Assembly (NCBI RefSeq): GCF_018449545.1
Contig: NZ_JAAVUR010000004.1
Coordinates: 334,570-398,569, forward strand
Length of the DNA: 64,000 bases
Source of the DNA: Granulicella sp. dw_53
Lineage (GTDB): Bacteria; Acidobacteriota; Terriglobia; Terriglobales; Acidobacteriaceae
Direction of reading: 5' to 3'
The notes beneath the pieces were generated by a model. It had not been told where the DNA came from. It searched no databases and saw only the letters and a program-made list of their open reading frames with translations. The translations under genes were made by a program, and so were the position numbers. Of the stretch, positions 52,465-60,298 are shown piece after piece. Within the stretch, counting starts at the first letter, position 1. Each line of letters begins with the position of its first letter.

Positions 52465-52512
52465 ATGGCAGCCGACAGGCTCGCTGTGGAGGCGACCTAT
52501 TCCACCGATTGA
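52465..52512 (+). CDS. Possible leader frame overlapping infC start
   Basis: A 15-codon frame (ATG 52465, stop TGA 52510-52512, MAADRLAVEATYSTD) that covers the infC Shine-Dalgarno and ATT start in another frame. It has no clear Shine-Dalgarno before its own ATG. A ribosome on it would block initiation at infC. This is speculative. Confidence 0.2.
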   Translation: MAADRLAVEATYSTD

Positions 52513-53146
52513 TAAGCGTTCCGCAAAGTCTTTTATCCGCACCAATGAACGAATCCGCGCGCGGGAGATCCGCGTTATCGATGAAAACGGTGAACAGCTC
52601 GGAGTAATGGCCCCGTTTGAAGCGTTGAAGATGGCACGCGAACGGTCACTGGACCTGGTCGAAATCTCCCCGAATGCCGTCCCGCCCGTCTGCAAGATCC
52701 AGGACTACGGAAAATTTCTCTACGAGAAGGACAAGAGCGATCGCGCTGCCCGCAAGAAGCAGAAGGTCATCGTCATCAAGGAAGTCAAGTTCTCCGTCAC
52801 CGTAGACGAACACGACTACCAGACAAAGAAGAACCAGGCAGTCCGCTTTCTAGGTGAAGGCGACAAGGTCAAAGCCTCTCTGCGCTTCAAAGGACGACAA
52901 ATGGCTCACCGAGACCTGGGATACAAGATCATCAACCGCCTCATCCTGGATATCGGAGAAGCAGGCCTGGTAGAGTTCATGCCCCGCATGGAAGGCACAA
53001 CCCTCCACGCGATCCTCGCTCCCTCCAAAAAGGCCGAAGCGGCTCCCAAAAAGCCCTCCGCTCCCGGAACGGAACCATCAGCACCAGTTGTACCCAAACC
53101 ACCGGCTCCCGCCGTGGAAACCGCCGCAGACCCCGCCCAAAGCTAG
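52499..53146 (+). CDS. infC: Translation initiation factor IF-3 (ATT start)
   Basis: A 215-residue factor that binds 30S subunits and checks the start codon. The N-domain begins FIRTNERIRAREIRVIDENGEQLGVM, then MARERSLDLVEISPNAVPPVCKIQDYGKFLYEK, linker Lys-rich, C-domain VKASLRFKGRQMAH and LIDIG. No ATG or GTG lies before the first conserved residues. ATT 52499 has GGAGG six bases upstream (52488-52492), and infC uses ATT in other bacteria, giving feedback by IF-3 itself. The tail is Pro/Ala-rich. rpmI and rplT, its usual partners, are not here. Confidence 0.9.
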   Translation: MPPIDKRSAKSFIRTNERIRAREIRVIDENGEQLGVMAPFEALKMARERSLDLVEISPNAVPPVCKIQDYGKFLYEKDKSDRAARKKQKVIVIKEVKFSVTVDEHDYQTKKNQAVRFLGEGDKVKASLRFKGRQMAHRDLGYKIINRLILDIGEAGLVEFMPRMEGTTLHAILAPSKKAEAAPKKPSAPGTEPSAPVVPKPPAPAVETAADPAQS

Positions 53147-53154
53147 CCGAGATC

Positions 53155-53183
53155 GCTGTCTTCCCCACGCGGAAGACAGCTTG
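53155..53183 (+). terminator. Terminator after infC
   Basis: Stem GCTGTCTTCC (53155-53164) and GGAAGACAGC (53171-53180) around CCACGC, then TTG. It ends the infC transcript. Confidence 0.65.
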
Positions 53184-53198
53184 ATCCGCTACTCTACC

Positions 53199-53393
53199 TC
53201 ACAAAGCCAGCAAATTATCAAATAATCTCCACCAAACTGCTCCCAAAGCAGCTCCCATCCCCACACCCAGCAGAAACCCCTCAAGCCCCTGACCTATCGC
53301 GAATAACTCAGACCTTATCTCGTCGCGAACCTCACGCAGACTCGGAATATAGAAAATTCTCACCAACGTTCTGAAAAGACGATGGTTAGCCAA
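53199..53393 (-). CDS. Small membrane protein, hypothetical
   Basis: A 64-residue frame beginning at TTG 53393 with GAGG five bases upstream. The N-part is basic amphipathic, and the C-part LEGFLLGVGMGAALGAVWWRLFDNLLAL is a single hydrophobic helix. No family recognised. It converges on infC. Confidence 0.35.
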   Translation of the reverse strand: MANHRLFRTLVRIFYIPSLREVRDEIRSELFAIGQGLEGFLLGVGMGAALGAVWWRLFDNLLAL

Positions 53394-53576
53394 TTCTGCC
53401 TCAATCCCAAAATGGGATTGGAAGCCTAGAGACTAAGTACCTCAGTAATCATGGCAGTTATATACATCCTTATATTGTTGAAAATATTAGACTTACAACC
53501 TATCTCATCATATGGTTGTTGATGTCGCCTGTCTACAGAAATATTAAAAAGTAAATACAACTTTAGGAGTATTCCC

Positions 53577-53750
53577 ATGAAGAATGTCGTTCGCGCCTTC
53601 GTCGTAGTGCTTGCCCTCACCGGTGCTGCTGCCTCCACCCAGATCGCCTCAGCCTCCAACCAGACCAAGGTCATTGCCGCAAAGACCAGCGCTGTACCCA
53701 CACCCATGTGCCCACCTGATGACCCAGACGCCTGCGGTATCGATCGCTAA
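53577..53750 (+). CDS. Small secreted peptide, tandem copy 1
   Basis: A 57-residue frame with AGGAG before ATG 53577. Residues 1-26 are a signal peptide (MKNVVRAFVVVLALTG and so on to ASA). The mature peptide of about 31 residues ends MCPPDDPDACGIDR, two Cys separated by seven residues with three Asp, so a disulfide loop is likely. Copy 2 and copy 3 lie 243 and 486 bases downstream. It differs from copy 2 in residue 4 (Val against Ile); other changes are synonymous. Confidence 0.8.
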   Translation: MKNVVRAFVVVLALTGAAASTQIASASNQTKVIAAKTSAVPTPMCPPDDPDACGIDR

Positions 53751-53819
53751 CAAGCTTAGTTTCAGCCAATTAGACCGCTTCCAAATTACAACATTCCACC
53801 ACTCGGAGCTATACCCATC

Positions 53820-53993
53820 ATGAAAAATATCGTTCGCGCCTTCGTTGTAGTCCTCGCCCTCACCGGTGCTGCTGCCTCCACCCAGATCGCCTCAGCCTCC
53901 AACCAGACCAAGGTCATTGCCGCAAAGACCAGCGCTGTACCCACACCCATGTGCCCACCTGATGACCCAGACGCCTGCGGTATCGATCGCTAA
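53820..53993 (+). CDS. Small secreted peptide, tandem copy 2
   Basis: 57 residues, identical to copy 3 in protein and different from copy 1 only at residue 4 (Ile). GGAG lies upstream within the copied spacer. It has the same signal peptide and C-terminal loop MCPPDDPDACGIDR. Against copy 3 it shows six base changes, all synonymous, in the last third, which argues that the protein is under selection. Confidence 0.8.
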   Translation: MKNIVRAFVVVLALTGAAASTQIASASNQTKVIAAKTSAVPTPMCPPDDPDACGIDR

Positions 53994-54062
53994 CAAGCTT
54001 AGTTTCAGCCAATTAGACCGCTTCAAAATTACAACATTCCACCACACGGAGCTATACCCATC

Positions 54063-54236
54063 ATGAAAAATATCGTTCGCGCCTTCGTTGTAGTCCTCGC
54101 CCTCACCGGTGCTGCTGCCTCCACCCAGATCGCCTCAGCCTCCAACCAGACCAAGGTCATCGCCGCAAAGACCAGTGCCGTGCCCACACCCATGTGCCCA
54201 CCTGATGACCCGGATGCCTGCGGTATCGATCGCTAA
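54063..54236 (+). CDS. Small secreted peptide, tandem copy 3
   Basis: 57 residues, protein identical to copy 2. It is followed after 99 bases by the membrane protein gene at 54336. The last unit lacks the copied spacer after its stop, so it is the end of the array. Function unknown; a signalling, toxin-like or surface peptide is possible. Confidence 0.8.
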   Translation: MKNIVRAFVVVLALTGAAASTQIASASNQTKVIAAKTSAVPTPMCPPDDPDACGIDR

Positions 54237-54335
54237 GACCGGTAAATACCTGCAAATTAATGCAAGTAAGATGATTAAATAGTTGTATCCGCCCCCCTCA
54301 TGCACTAGGCTTGTTAAATTGCACGAGGGGTATCT

Positions 54336-55241
54336 ATGACCGCTTCTTCATTCGCTCACCAGCTTTTTTATCTCGAACCTGTGTTTTGCGCGGCGGTTTT
54401 ACTTGCACTATTTCGAAGTGGATCAGTAAAAAAATTTCCGACTTTGGCTGCCTTGCTGGCGGTTAGATTCCTATCAGGAACCGCGTGTTTAGCTTTCGTT
54501 GGATTGAGCGGAAAAGGGATTGAGAAACATCTAGCTTATAAGCTGTATTTTTATACGTATTGGCCCAGCTATGCGATTGAAGCTATTTTGTCTTTGGCAG
54601 TCATCTACAGTATCTTCAAGCTAGCTATGGCTCCCCTTAAAGGACTAGCAACGTTGGGTGTTCTAGTGTTCCGATGGGCGGCAGCGATCTCCATTACCAT
54701 TTCAATTGGCATGGCGATGGGACCGCATTTTTCCGGCCTCACTTTTCTTATCAACCTTGTGACGCAGTTACAACAAACGTCTAGCATCCTAACGCTTTGC
54801 CTGCTCCTGTTCGTATGCTTTGCCATACGACCCATGGGACTTACCTTTCAGAGCCGGATCTTTGGTATCAGCCTGGGCCTCGGCATCATGGCGACTACCA
54901 ATTTAGTCGATCTGGCTTGGCTCTCGCATAACGCTTACTTGTTCTCTATCGCAAATGTTACGAGGGGTGTTGCGGCCTGCCTCTCCATGTTCATCTGGTC
55001 GGCATACTTTGCCATCCCAGAGCCAAAGCGACGGTTGATTGTGCTCCCGACGACTTCGCCGTTTCTCCGCTGGAATCAGATTTCGATGGCTCTTGGCGAC
55101 GATCCGGGGTTTGTGGCAGTCGGAGGAGTTCCACCTGAGATCTTCGCTCCGGCCGAGATCGAGATCATGCGACGGGCTTCGGTGAAGATGTCATCCACCC
55201 CCGCGCAATCCGAGCCTGGATTGCTCTCGCGGCTCGCATAA
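54336..55241 (+). CDS. Multi-pass membrane protein, unknown family
   Basis: A 301-residue protein with about seven hydrophobic segments (residues about 8-26, 35-55, 75-98, 105-128, 148-168, 178-200, 212-230) and a soluble C-terminal tail of 70 residues (LRWNQISMALGDDPGFVAVGGVPPEIF). I recognise no family. It follows the peptide array in the same direction, so it may export, sense or be immune to the peptide. GC content is lower than in its neighbours. A terminator follows at 55275. Confidence 0.7.
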   Translation: MTASSFAHQLFYLEPVFCAAVLLALFRSGSVKKFPTLAALLAVRFLSGTACLAFVGLSGKGIEKHLAYKLYFYTYWPSYAIEAILSLAVIYSIFKLAMAPLKGLATLGVLVFRWAAAISITISIGMAMGPHFSGLTFLINLVTQLQQTSSILTLCLLLFVCFAIRPMGLTFQSRIFGISLGLGIMATTNLVDLAWLSHNAYLFSIANVTRGVAACLSMFIWSAYFAIPEPKRRLIVLPTTSPFLRWNQISMALGDDPGFVAVGGVPPEIFAPAEIEIMRRASVKMSSTPAQSEPGLLSRLA

Positions 55242-55274
55242 ATCTTCTATAGAACGCATCGTTAGAGCAGCAAC

Positions 55275-55300
55275 AAAGGCCGTCCATCTGGACGGCCTTT
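55275..55300. terminator. Terminator after the membrane protein
   Basis: AAAGGCCGTCC (55275-55285), loop ATCT, GGACGGCCTTT (55290-55300). Perfect 11-base stem with T run, good for the plus strand. Confidence 0.8.
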
Positions 55301-55373
55301 GCTATTACCTCTCGACGGTGGATCCGCGCTTTGCGATTGCAGTCCAGCCGACACTGTCAGTTCTCTTCGACGC

Positions 55374-55406
55374 AACGAAGAGCCGTCCTTAGGACGGCCC
55401 TTCGTT
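55374..55406 (-). terminator. Terminator after rpsA
   Basis: AACGAAGAGCCGTCC/GGACGGCCCTTCGTT with one mismatch, 33 bases, downstream of the rpsA stop. The T run for the minus strand is short. Confidence 0.7.
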
Positions 55407-55440
55407 GTTCTGCTACTCAGTAAATTTCGACTCGCTGAGC

Positions 55441-57408
55441 TTATTCCCGTTCAGAGCGCTTCCAGTTGATCAGGTCGCCGAGCGTGGTGCTGCTGCTCGA
55501 TGAAGAAGAGGACGTGGAACCGGAGGAGGACTTGGGAGTCTTCTCGCGTTCCTTGTAGGACTCAACCTCAGCGCGGCTGGCTTCTTCGCCGACTGCACGG
55601 ATGCTAAGACCGACCTTCTTCTCTTCCTCGTTCATCTTGACGATCTTGAACTCGTGCTCTGAGTCCACGTCCATCGAGACAGGCTGACCGTTTGCATCCA
55701 CTGCTTCGGACACATGGCAGAGACCTTCGACGCCTTCCGCGATCTCTACAAAGGCTCCGAACTGTGCGGTCCGAAGGATCTTGCCCTTGATGACATCGCC
55801 GATGCGGTGCTGAGCGAAGAAGGTATCCCAGACATCAGGCTGGAGCTGCTTCACGCCCAACGAAAGCCGGCGGTTCTCCGGCTCGACGCCGAGGACGATC
55901 GCACGGACCTTCTCACCCTTTTTGAGGACTTCAGACGGGTGCTTGATGCGCTTGGTCCAGCTGAGATTCGAGACGTGTACCAGGCCGTCGATGCCATCTT
56001 CGATCTCGATGAAGGCTCCGAAGTCGGTGAGGTTGCGAACGCGTCCCTCGATGATGGCACCCGTTGGGTACTTATCCTCGAGCTGCTCCCAGGGATTATC
56101 CTGCAACTGCTTCATGCCAAGCGAGATGCGGCGGTCGCTGGGATTAACGCTGAGGATGATGGTGTCGACTTCATCACCGGGCTTGACCATCTTCGACGGG
56201 TGCTTCATACGCTTGGACCAAGTCATCTCGGAGACGTGTACGAGTCCTTCGATTCCCTGCTCCAACTCGACGAATGCGCCGTAGTCGGTGACGGAGAGGA
56301 TACGGCCGCGGACCTGGGCTCCGATGGGATAACGCTCGGTCGCGTCGAGCCATGGATCAGGCGTGAGCTGCTTGAAGCCGAGCGAGACGCGCTGCTTGTC
56401 CTTATCGAACTTGAGCACCTTGACCTGGATCTCGTCGCCTACGTTGACGAGGTCGCGGGGATGGGTAAGACGGCCCCAGCTCATGTCCGTAATGTGAAGC
56501 AAGCCATCCAGTCCGCCCATGTCGACGAACGCACCATAGTCGGTGAGGTTCTTCACGGTTCCTGTGAGGATGCTTCCCTCTTCCAGAGTCGCGAGGGTGA
56601 CTGACTTCTTGGCGTTCTGGTCTTCCTCGAGGAGCTCCTTACGGGAGATGACGACGTTGCCGCGCTTCTTGTTGAGCTTGATAACGCGGACTTCGATCTC
56701 GGTCCCGATGTAGCCGTCGAGATTGCGCACGGGGCGAACCTCAACCTGAGAGCCGGGCAGGAACGCCTTGATGCCGATGTCGACGGTCAGACCACCCTTG
56801 ACGCGGCTGAGGACCATTCCCTTTACGGGAACCTTGGTATTCGCTGCCTCTTCGAGCTTGTCCCATACCTTATGGCGCAGAGCCTTGTCGTAGCTGACGA
56901 GGTAACCGCCCTCGGCCTCTTCGCGCTCGACCACTACCTCTACGGAGTCGCCCGGATTGAACTTGGACACGCCATTGATGTCGAGAACCTGCTCGAGGGG
57001 AATCAGTCCTTCCGACTTGAGGCCAATATCGACGACAACATGCTTGTCGGTGATCTTGACGACGGTGCCGGTGACGATGACCTCTTCAGCGGTTAGGTTC
57101 TGCGCAGCTGCAGACTCGGCTGCCTGTTCGCGATCGAAGTTCGCAAGAGCAGCGGCGAAGTCAGCGGCGTCGTAGTCAGGCTCGGCGTCGTGATCGGTAT
57201 CTGCTGTTGCGGTCAACGTTGCGACTTGGCCCTGGTCGGCTGCTGTGGCGTTGGTTGGGGACTCGGCGGCGATGGTCTCGTGCTGCTGGGTCGGGGTGGA
57301 TTTAGAAGACAGGTCGGTATGATCCGCTGTCGCCTCGGGCGCTAGGGTTTCCAATTCGGTGTTCAGGGGTTTGCTCTCGTTGTAGTCAGAATTATGGTTG
57401 TCTACCAT
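55441..57408 (-). CDS. rpsA: 30S ribosomal protein S1
   Basis: A 655-residue protein from ATG 57408 (GGAG 11 bases upstream); a TTG at 57432 would add eight residues. After an acidic low-complexity N-terminus of about 100 residues it has six S1 domains, each with a GxFVE-type core: TDKHVVVDIGLKSEGLIP, VKGGLTVDIGIKAFLPG, TDYGAFVDMGGLDGLLHI, TDYGAFVELEQGIEGLVHV, TDFGAFIEIEDGIDGLVHV and TAQFGAFVEIAEGVEGLCHV. The Ser-rich tail ends in NWKRSERE. It unfolds mRNA at initiation. Confidence 0.95.
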   Translation of the reverse strand: MVDNHNSDYNESKPLNTELETLAPEATADHTDLSSKSTPTQQHETIAAESPTNATAADQGQVATLTATADTDHDAEPDYDAADFAAALANFDREQAAESAAAQNLTAEEVIVTGTVVKITDKHVVVDIGLKSEGLIPLEQVLDINGVSKFNPGDSVEVVVEREEAEGGYLVSYDKALRHKVWDKLEEAANTKVPVKGMVLSRVKGGLTVDIGIKAFLPGSQVEVRPVRNLDGYIGTEIEVRVIKLNKKRGNVVISRKELLEEDQNAKKSVTLATLEEGSILTGTVKNLTDYGAFVDMGGLDGLLHITDMSWGRLTHPRDLVNVGDEIQVKVLKFDKDKQRVSLGFKQLTPDPWLDATERYPIGAQVRGRILSVTDYGAFVELEQGIEGLVHVSEMTWSKRMKHPSKMVKPGDEVDTIILSVNPSDRRISLGMKQLQDNPWEQLEDKYPTGAIIEGRVRNLTDFGAFIEIEDGIDGLVHVSNLSWTKRIKHPSEVLKKGEKVRAIVLGVEPENRRLSLGVKQLQPDVWDTFFAQHRIGDVIKGKILRTAQFGAFVEIAEGVEGLCHVSEAVDANGQPVSMDVDSEHEFKIVKMNEEEKKVGLSIRAVGEEASRAEVESYKEREKTPKSSSGSTSSSSSSSSTTLGDLINWKRSERE

Positions 57409-58223
57409 GATGATGCGGACTCCGGAACCCAAGATTCATTCCATTAAGCGACACTGGTTTTGAGAACAATCAGCAATCCGGAGAGGACGCTGGTCGGTAC
57501 CTCTTCCCCGAATCAGCTTCGGCAGGCAGGAGCGAATTATTCTCTTGCAGAGGAGCGGCTGCACTTGGGTCCCACACGCAGTGGCTCACCAAAAAGCATA
57601 GAACTTTGTGAAGCATACGTCAACCACACCTCTGCTGATCTGGCGATCAAATTGCTAATCGTTGATGAATAAAACCCGGCGCAATTGGAGTTATTCCATT
57701 CCCCTTCAAGAAATCGCAAACTCACGTAACTCAGCCGACCGACGACCCAGATACTAGCCTCTGATCGAGAGGCCGGCTCTGCTTGAGCTGGACCGGGCCC
57801 TGGGAGATCCCCTCCCCCCGTCTTTTTGCTCAAGGTCTTCACTTCAGGCCCTTTAGGCTTGTACTTCCACTACCCACTCCGCCATCGAATATCGTTATAT
57901 AGGAGCGTAAGGCCTTCAAAATTAAATACAAAACAACAAAGCTACGATTTGAGATCCGTGGCGATCGTTAGCAGCTAAAGATACGTAGCCGGCCTAAGCA
58001 AAATACAAGTTTTGATCCCTACTTCTATTCTAAGGGGGTGGCCATAACTAAAGTGCCACATAGATGTCGCTGATTCTTAGCCAGTTAGGCAAATATGGGG
58101 CTTGACAGCGTATTTTCCTGGGATTTTCGAGAATTTCCTCCCAATCATCTGGAAACACGCGGCCAGAAGACCACCCGGACGGGAAGGTTCGTTCCTGGAG
58201 GTCCAGGCACTATACTCGCCGAT
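57409..58223. other. Intergenic region with repeat copy 3
   Basis: About 815 bases between rpsA and the HIT gene. Short frames on both strands do not look like genes. It contains the dispersed repeat at 58034-58132, whose box B lies 90 bases before the HIT start. No RNA gene recognised. Confidence 0.45.
58034..58132 (+). repeat. Dispersed bipartite repeat, copy 3
   Basis: Box A reads GGCCATAACTAAAGTGCCAC (58040-58059), box B ATGGGGCTTGACAG (58095-58108) followed by TATTTTCCTGGGATTTTC. The spacer between GTGCCAC and TTGACA is 42 bases. Confidence 0.65.
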
Positions 58224-58820
58224 ATGGATCGGCTTTGGACCCCTTGGCGATACGACTACGTTACCGGAGCAGAGAGTAAGGGACGACGCAAGGGTGTTCC
58301 CGCGAAGCTGAACGGATGGCCGGAAGGACAAGATAACCATTGTGTCTTCTGCAACATGATCGCGGCGGCGGATTACGCGATCAGCAATGGAATGGATCCG
58401 GCCGAGGCCGATCAGGCGATCTACGTGGTGGAGCGGGGAGCGACGTGTTTTGTGTGCCTGAATGCGTATCCGTATGGGACAGGGCATGTGATGATCGTGC
58501 CGTATCAACATACCGATTCGCTGGCTGCGTTGCCAGACGATGCCGCTGCCGAGATGATGGAGACCATGCGGCGGATCGAGAGGTGCCTCAGGGAGGTTTA
58601 TCGGCCGAATGGATTGAACTTCGGTCTGAATCTCGGCGTGGCTGCCGGAGCGGGCATTGCTGAGCACATCCACTTCCATTCGCTCCCACGATGGAACGGA
58701 GATACAAATTTTATGACGGTAATTGGGGAGACTAGAGTTCTACCCGAGACATTGGACGTTACATGGAGTAAGCTACGAGACTCACTGAGACGAATTTCCC
58801 CGTCCGTAGAAACTAAATGA
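58224..58820 (+). CDS. HIT-family nucleotide hydrolase/transferase
   Basis: A 198-residue protein of the histidine-triad superfamily. It begins MDRLWTPWRYDYVTGAES, a start typical of bacterial AP4A-phosphorylase-like HIT proteins. CVFCNMIAA (two Cys, probably zinc) follows and the triad is AEHIHFHSLPRW (about residues 148-159). A longer in-frame start at 58095 is not supported, since it lies in the repeat. It likely splits dinucleoside polyphosphates. Confidence 0.88.
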   Translation: MDRLWTPWRYDYVTGAESKGRRKGVPAKLNGWPEGQDNHCVFCNMIAAADYAISNGMDPAEADQAIYVVERGATCFVCLNAYPYGTGHVMIVPYQHTDSLAALPDDAAAEMMETMRRIERCLREVYRPNGLNFGLNLGVAAGAGIAEHIHFHSLPRWNGDTNFMTVIGETRVLPETLDVTWSKLRDSLRRISPSVETK

Positions 58821-58949
58821 ACATCGCGTAAATACACGCTGTTCTCTCTCCCTCATTCAAATGCAAGGCAACCCCGAAGTGCATGATTACGTCGAATATT
58901 TCTGGACGTAACCGTACCGGGTACTACGCTTACTGACAACGAGGGCCCT

Positions 58950-59246
58950 ATGTCAACTCCCCAGACACAAACTCCAGCTTCGTTGAGAACTACCGCTCCG
59001 AGCCGACGCTCTGACACTGGCAACCCGGTGGAGGCCTTGAGGCCTTATCTGGTTGCAGGCCGCAAAGGACGCACAGCGTCTATCGGCAACCTCGGCAAAA
59101 CCGCATTTGCAGCTCTTCCGAAGGAGTCCGAGGATGCTCGGATTACCGGTTCTACCCGTTCGCTTGACCGGAGACTTCTGGCCCTGAATCTGCGCGGAAC
59201 GCAGATGTCCGTGAGGCTAGTGTCGTCGGAGAGCCGAATCGCTTAA
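58950..59246 (+). CDS. Small hypothetical protein
   Basis: A 98-residue basic, Ser/Thr-rich protein with no hydrophobic segment and no recognised motif. It begins after an upstream gap of 129 bases and is followed by a clear terminator, which supports that it is a real transcription unit. Function unknown. Confidence 0.5.
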   Translation: MSTPQTQTPASLRTTAPSRRSDTGNPVEALRPYLVAGRKGRTASIGNLGKTAFAALPKESEDARITGSTRSLDRRLLALNLRGTQMSVRLVSSESRIA

Positions 59247-59280
59247 TTCCTGACTGGCGGACTGCACTCATGAGTCCGAT

Positions 59281-59315
59281 GAAAGTCCCTGCATCTCGCG
59301 GGGACTTTCTTGTTT
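59281..59315. terminator. Stem-loop terminator
   Basis: GAAAGTCCC (59281-59289) and GGGACTTTC (59301-59309) followed by TTGTTT, between convergent genes. Confidence 0.75.
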
Positions 59316-59320
59316 AACTG

Positions 59321-59881
59321 CTAATTCTGAATGCGCCGCTCCGATTTGCCGGGAGCGGGGGCTTCGCTGGGAGACATGTGCGGCTGGGGGCTTCGGGTGG
59401 CCTCGAAGCTGGTGATCTTCCAGGCGCCGTTGGGGAGGCGCTGGTAGACGCGGGTGTAGCGATAGGTGCCCTTGATGGGGGCAGAGTCGCTGACGCCTTC
59501 CACCTCGGCGCGTGAGGTGACGATGGCGACGGAGCCGACGAGCTTGACCTTCCTGTCGGTGACGTCGAGGCGGGTGAGCGATATGCGCTGAGTGCGAGTG
59601 CGCTCCAACTGCTGGGCCTTGGTGTTGACCTGGCCGTTGAGGGAGATGCCGATGTAGTCGTCGGAGAGCAGGCGATCCATGGTGGCGACGTCGCCGCTGA
59701 GTTGAGCCACGCGCCACTGCTCTTCGAGGAGCTCTACCTGCTGCTTGAAGTCGTGACCGCCCTTGATGTGATGGGGAATTGCGGCCGTTGCGCGCGGTGT
59801 GCCAACGAGCGCGACGCAAGCGACGACGAGGAGGACGACAGGTAGGAATGAGGCACGGCGATAAGGCATGCGGCGCATCAT
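59321..59881 (-). CDS. Exported SnoaL-like/DUF4440 protein
   Basis: From ATG 59881 the protein is 186 residues with a signal peptide (VVLLVVACVALVGTPRATA). The NTF2-like domain begins KQQVELLEEQWRVAQLSGDVATMDRLLSDDYIGISLNGQVN and ends TRVYQRLPNGAWKITSFEATR. The upstream frame to 59974 has no support. Same fold as the lipoprotein at 18963-19484, but without lipobox. Confidence 0.8.
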   Translation of the reverse strand: MMRRMPYRRASFLPVVLLVVACVALVGTPRATAAIPHHIKGGHDFKQQVELLEEQWRVAQLSGDVATMDRLLSDDYIGISLNGQVNTKAQQLERTRTQRISLTRLDVTDRKVKLVGSVAIVTSRAEVEGVSDSAPIKGTYRYTRVYQRLPNGAWKITSFEATRSPQPHMSPSEAPAPGKSERRIQN

Positions 59882-59988
59882 AGGCGTACCGGATGTTAGA
59901 CCGGAATGCGGAGCCGAGTCAAAGTAACTGACGGTAAACGGACATAATCGGGAATAAGCTGTTGTGCTCTGCATTGAGCGGGAGATCC

Positions 59989-60276
59989 CTAGCAGACTGC
60001 GGTTAGATTTTCGACCTGGCGATCCTTCATGAGCTGATAGAGGCCGCCGATGGCGTACTGGGCAAAGTGAGGCGAACTGCGGTGGTGCTCGAGGGCTGCC
60101 TCATCGGCGTACTGCTCGTAGATGAGGACGGTGGCGTTGTCTCCCTCGATGAAGTGAGGGATGTAGGTGACGCAGCCGGGCTCCTGGCGGGAGGCGGCGG
60201 TGAGAGGACGCAGAATATCGTCGATCTTGTCGTGATCGTCCTGGTCGAAGCGTAATCGAACGGTAAAGCTAAGCAT
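59989..60276 (-). CDS. ABM-domain quinol monooxygenase-like protein
   Basis: A 95-residue dimeric alpha/beta protein. The ABM pattern is FTVRLRFDQDDHDKIDDILRPLTAASRQEPGCVTYIPH followed by YEQYADEAALEHHRSSPHF. Members such as YgiN oxidise quinols; substrate here unknown. It precedes purA by 22 bases on the other side (purA lies upstream in transcription). Confidence 0.85.
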   Translation of the reverse strand: MLSFTVRLRFDQDDHDKIDDILRPLTAASRQEPGCVTYIPHFIEGDNATVLIYEQYADEAALEHHRSSPHFAQYAIGGLYQLMKDRQVENLTAVC

Positions 60277-60298
60277 GGCGCGGCCTTTTCTTTGCTGG

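Larger units (their letters stand above)
53577..54236 (+). repeat. Three 243-bp tandem units encoding the peptide
   Basis: Three units with start codons at 53577, 53820 and 54063, exactly 243 bases apart. The 69-base spacers between genes are almost identical. Sequence identity is very high, so duplication is recent or maintained by gene conversion. Confidence 0.9.

Noticed and set aside
55714..56604. 296-codon plus-strand frame inside rpsA
   Set aside because: It arises from the repeated S1 domains read backwards, which yields repeated acidic motifs but no protein family.
57537..57842. 101-codon minus-strand frame between rpsA and the HIT gene
   Set aside because: Low-complexity, no start signal, no family resemblance.
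58095..58223. Longer start for the HIT protein
   Set aside because: The extra 43 codons lie in the dispersed repeat; the HIT N-terminus MDRLWTPWRYDY fits ATG 58224.
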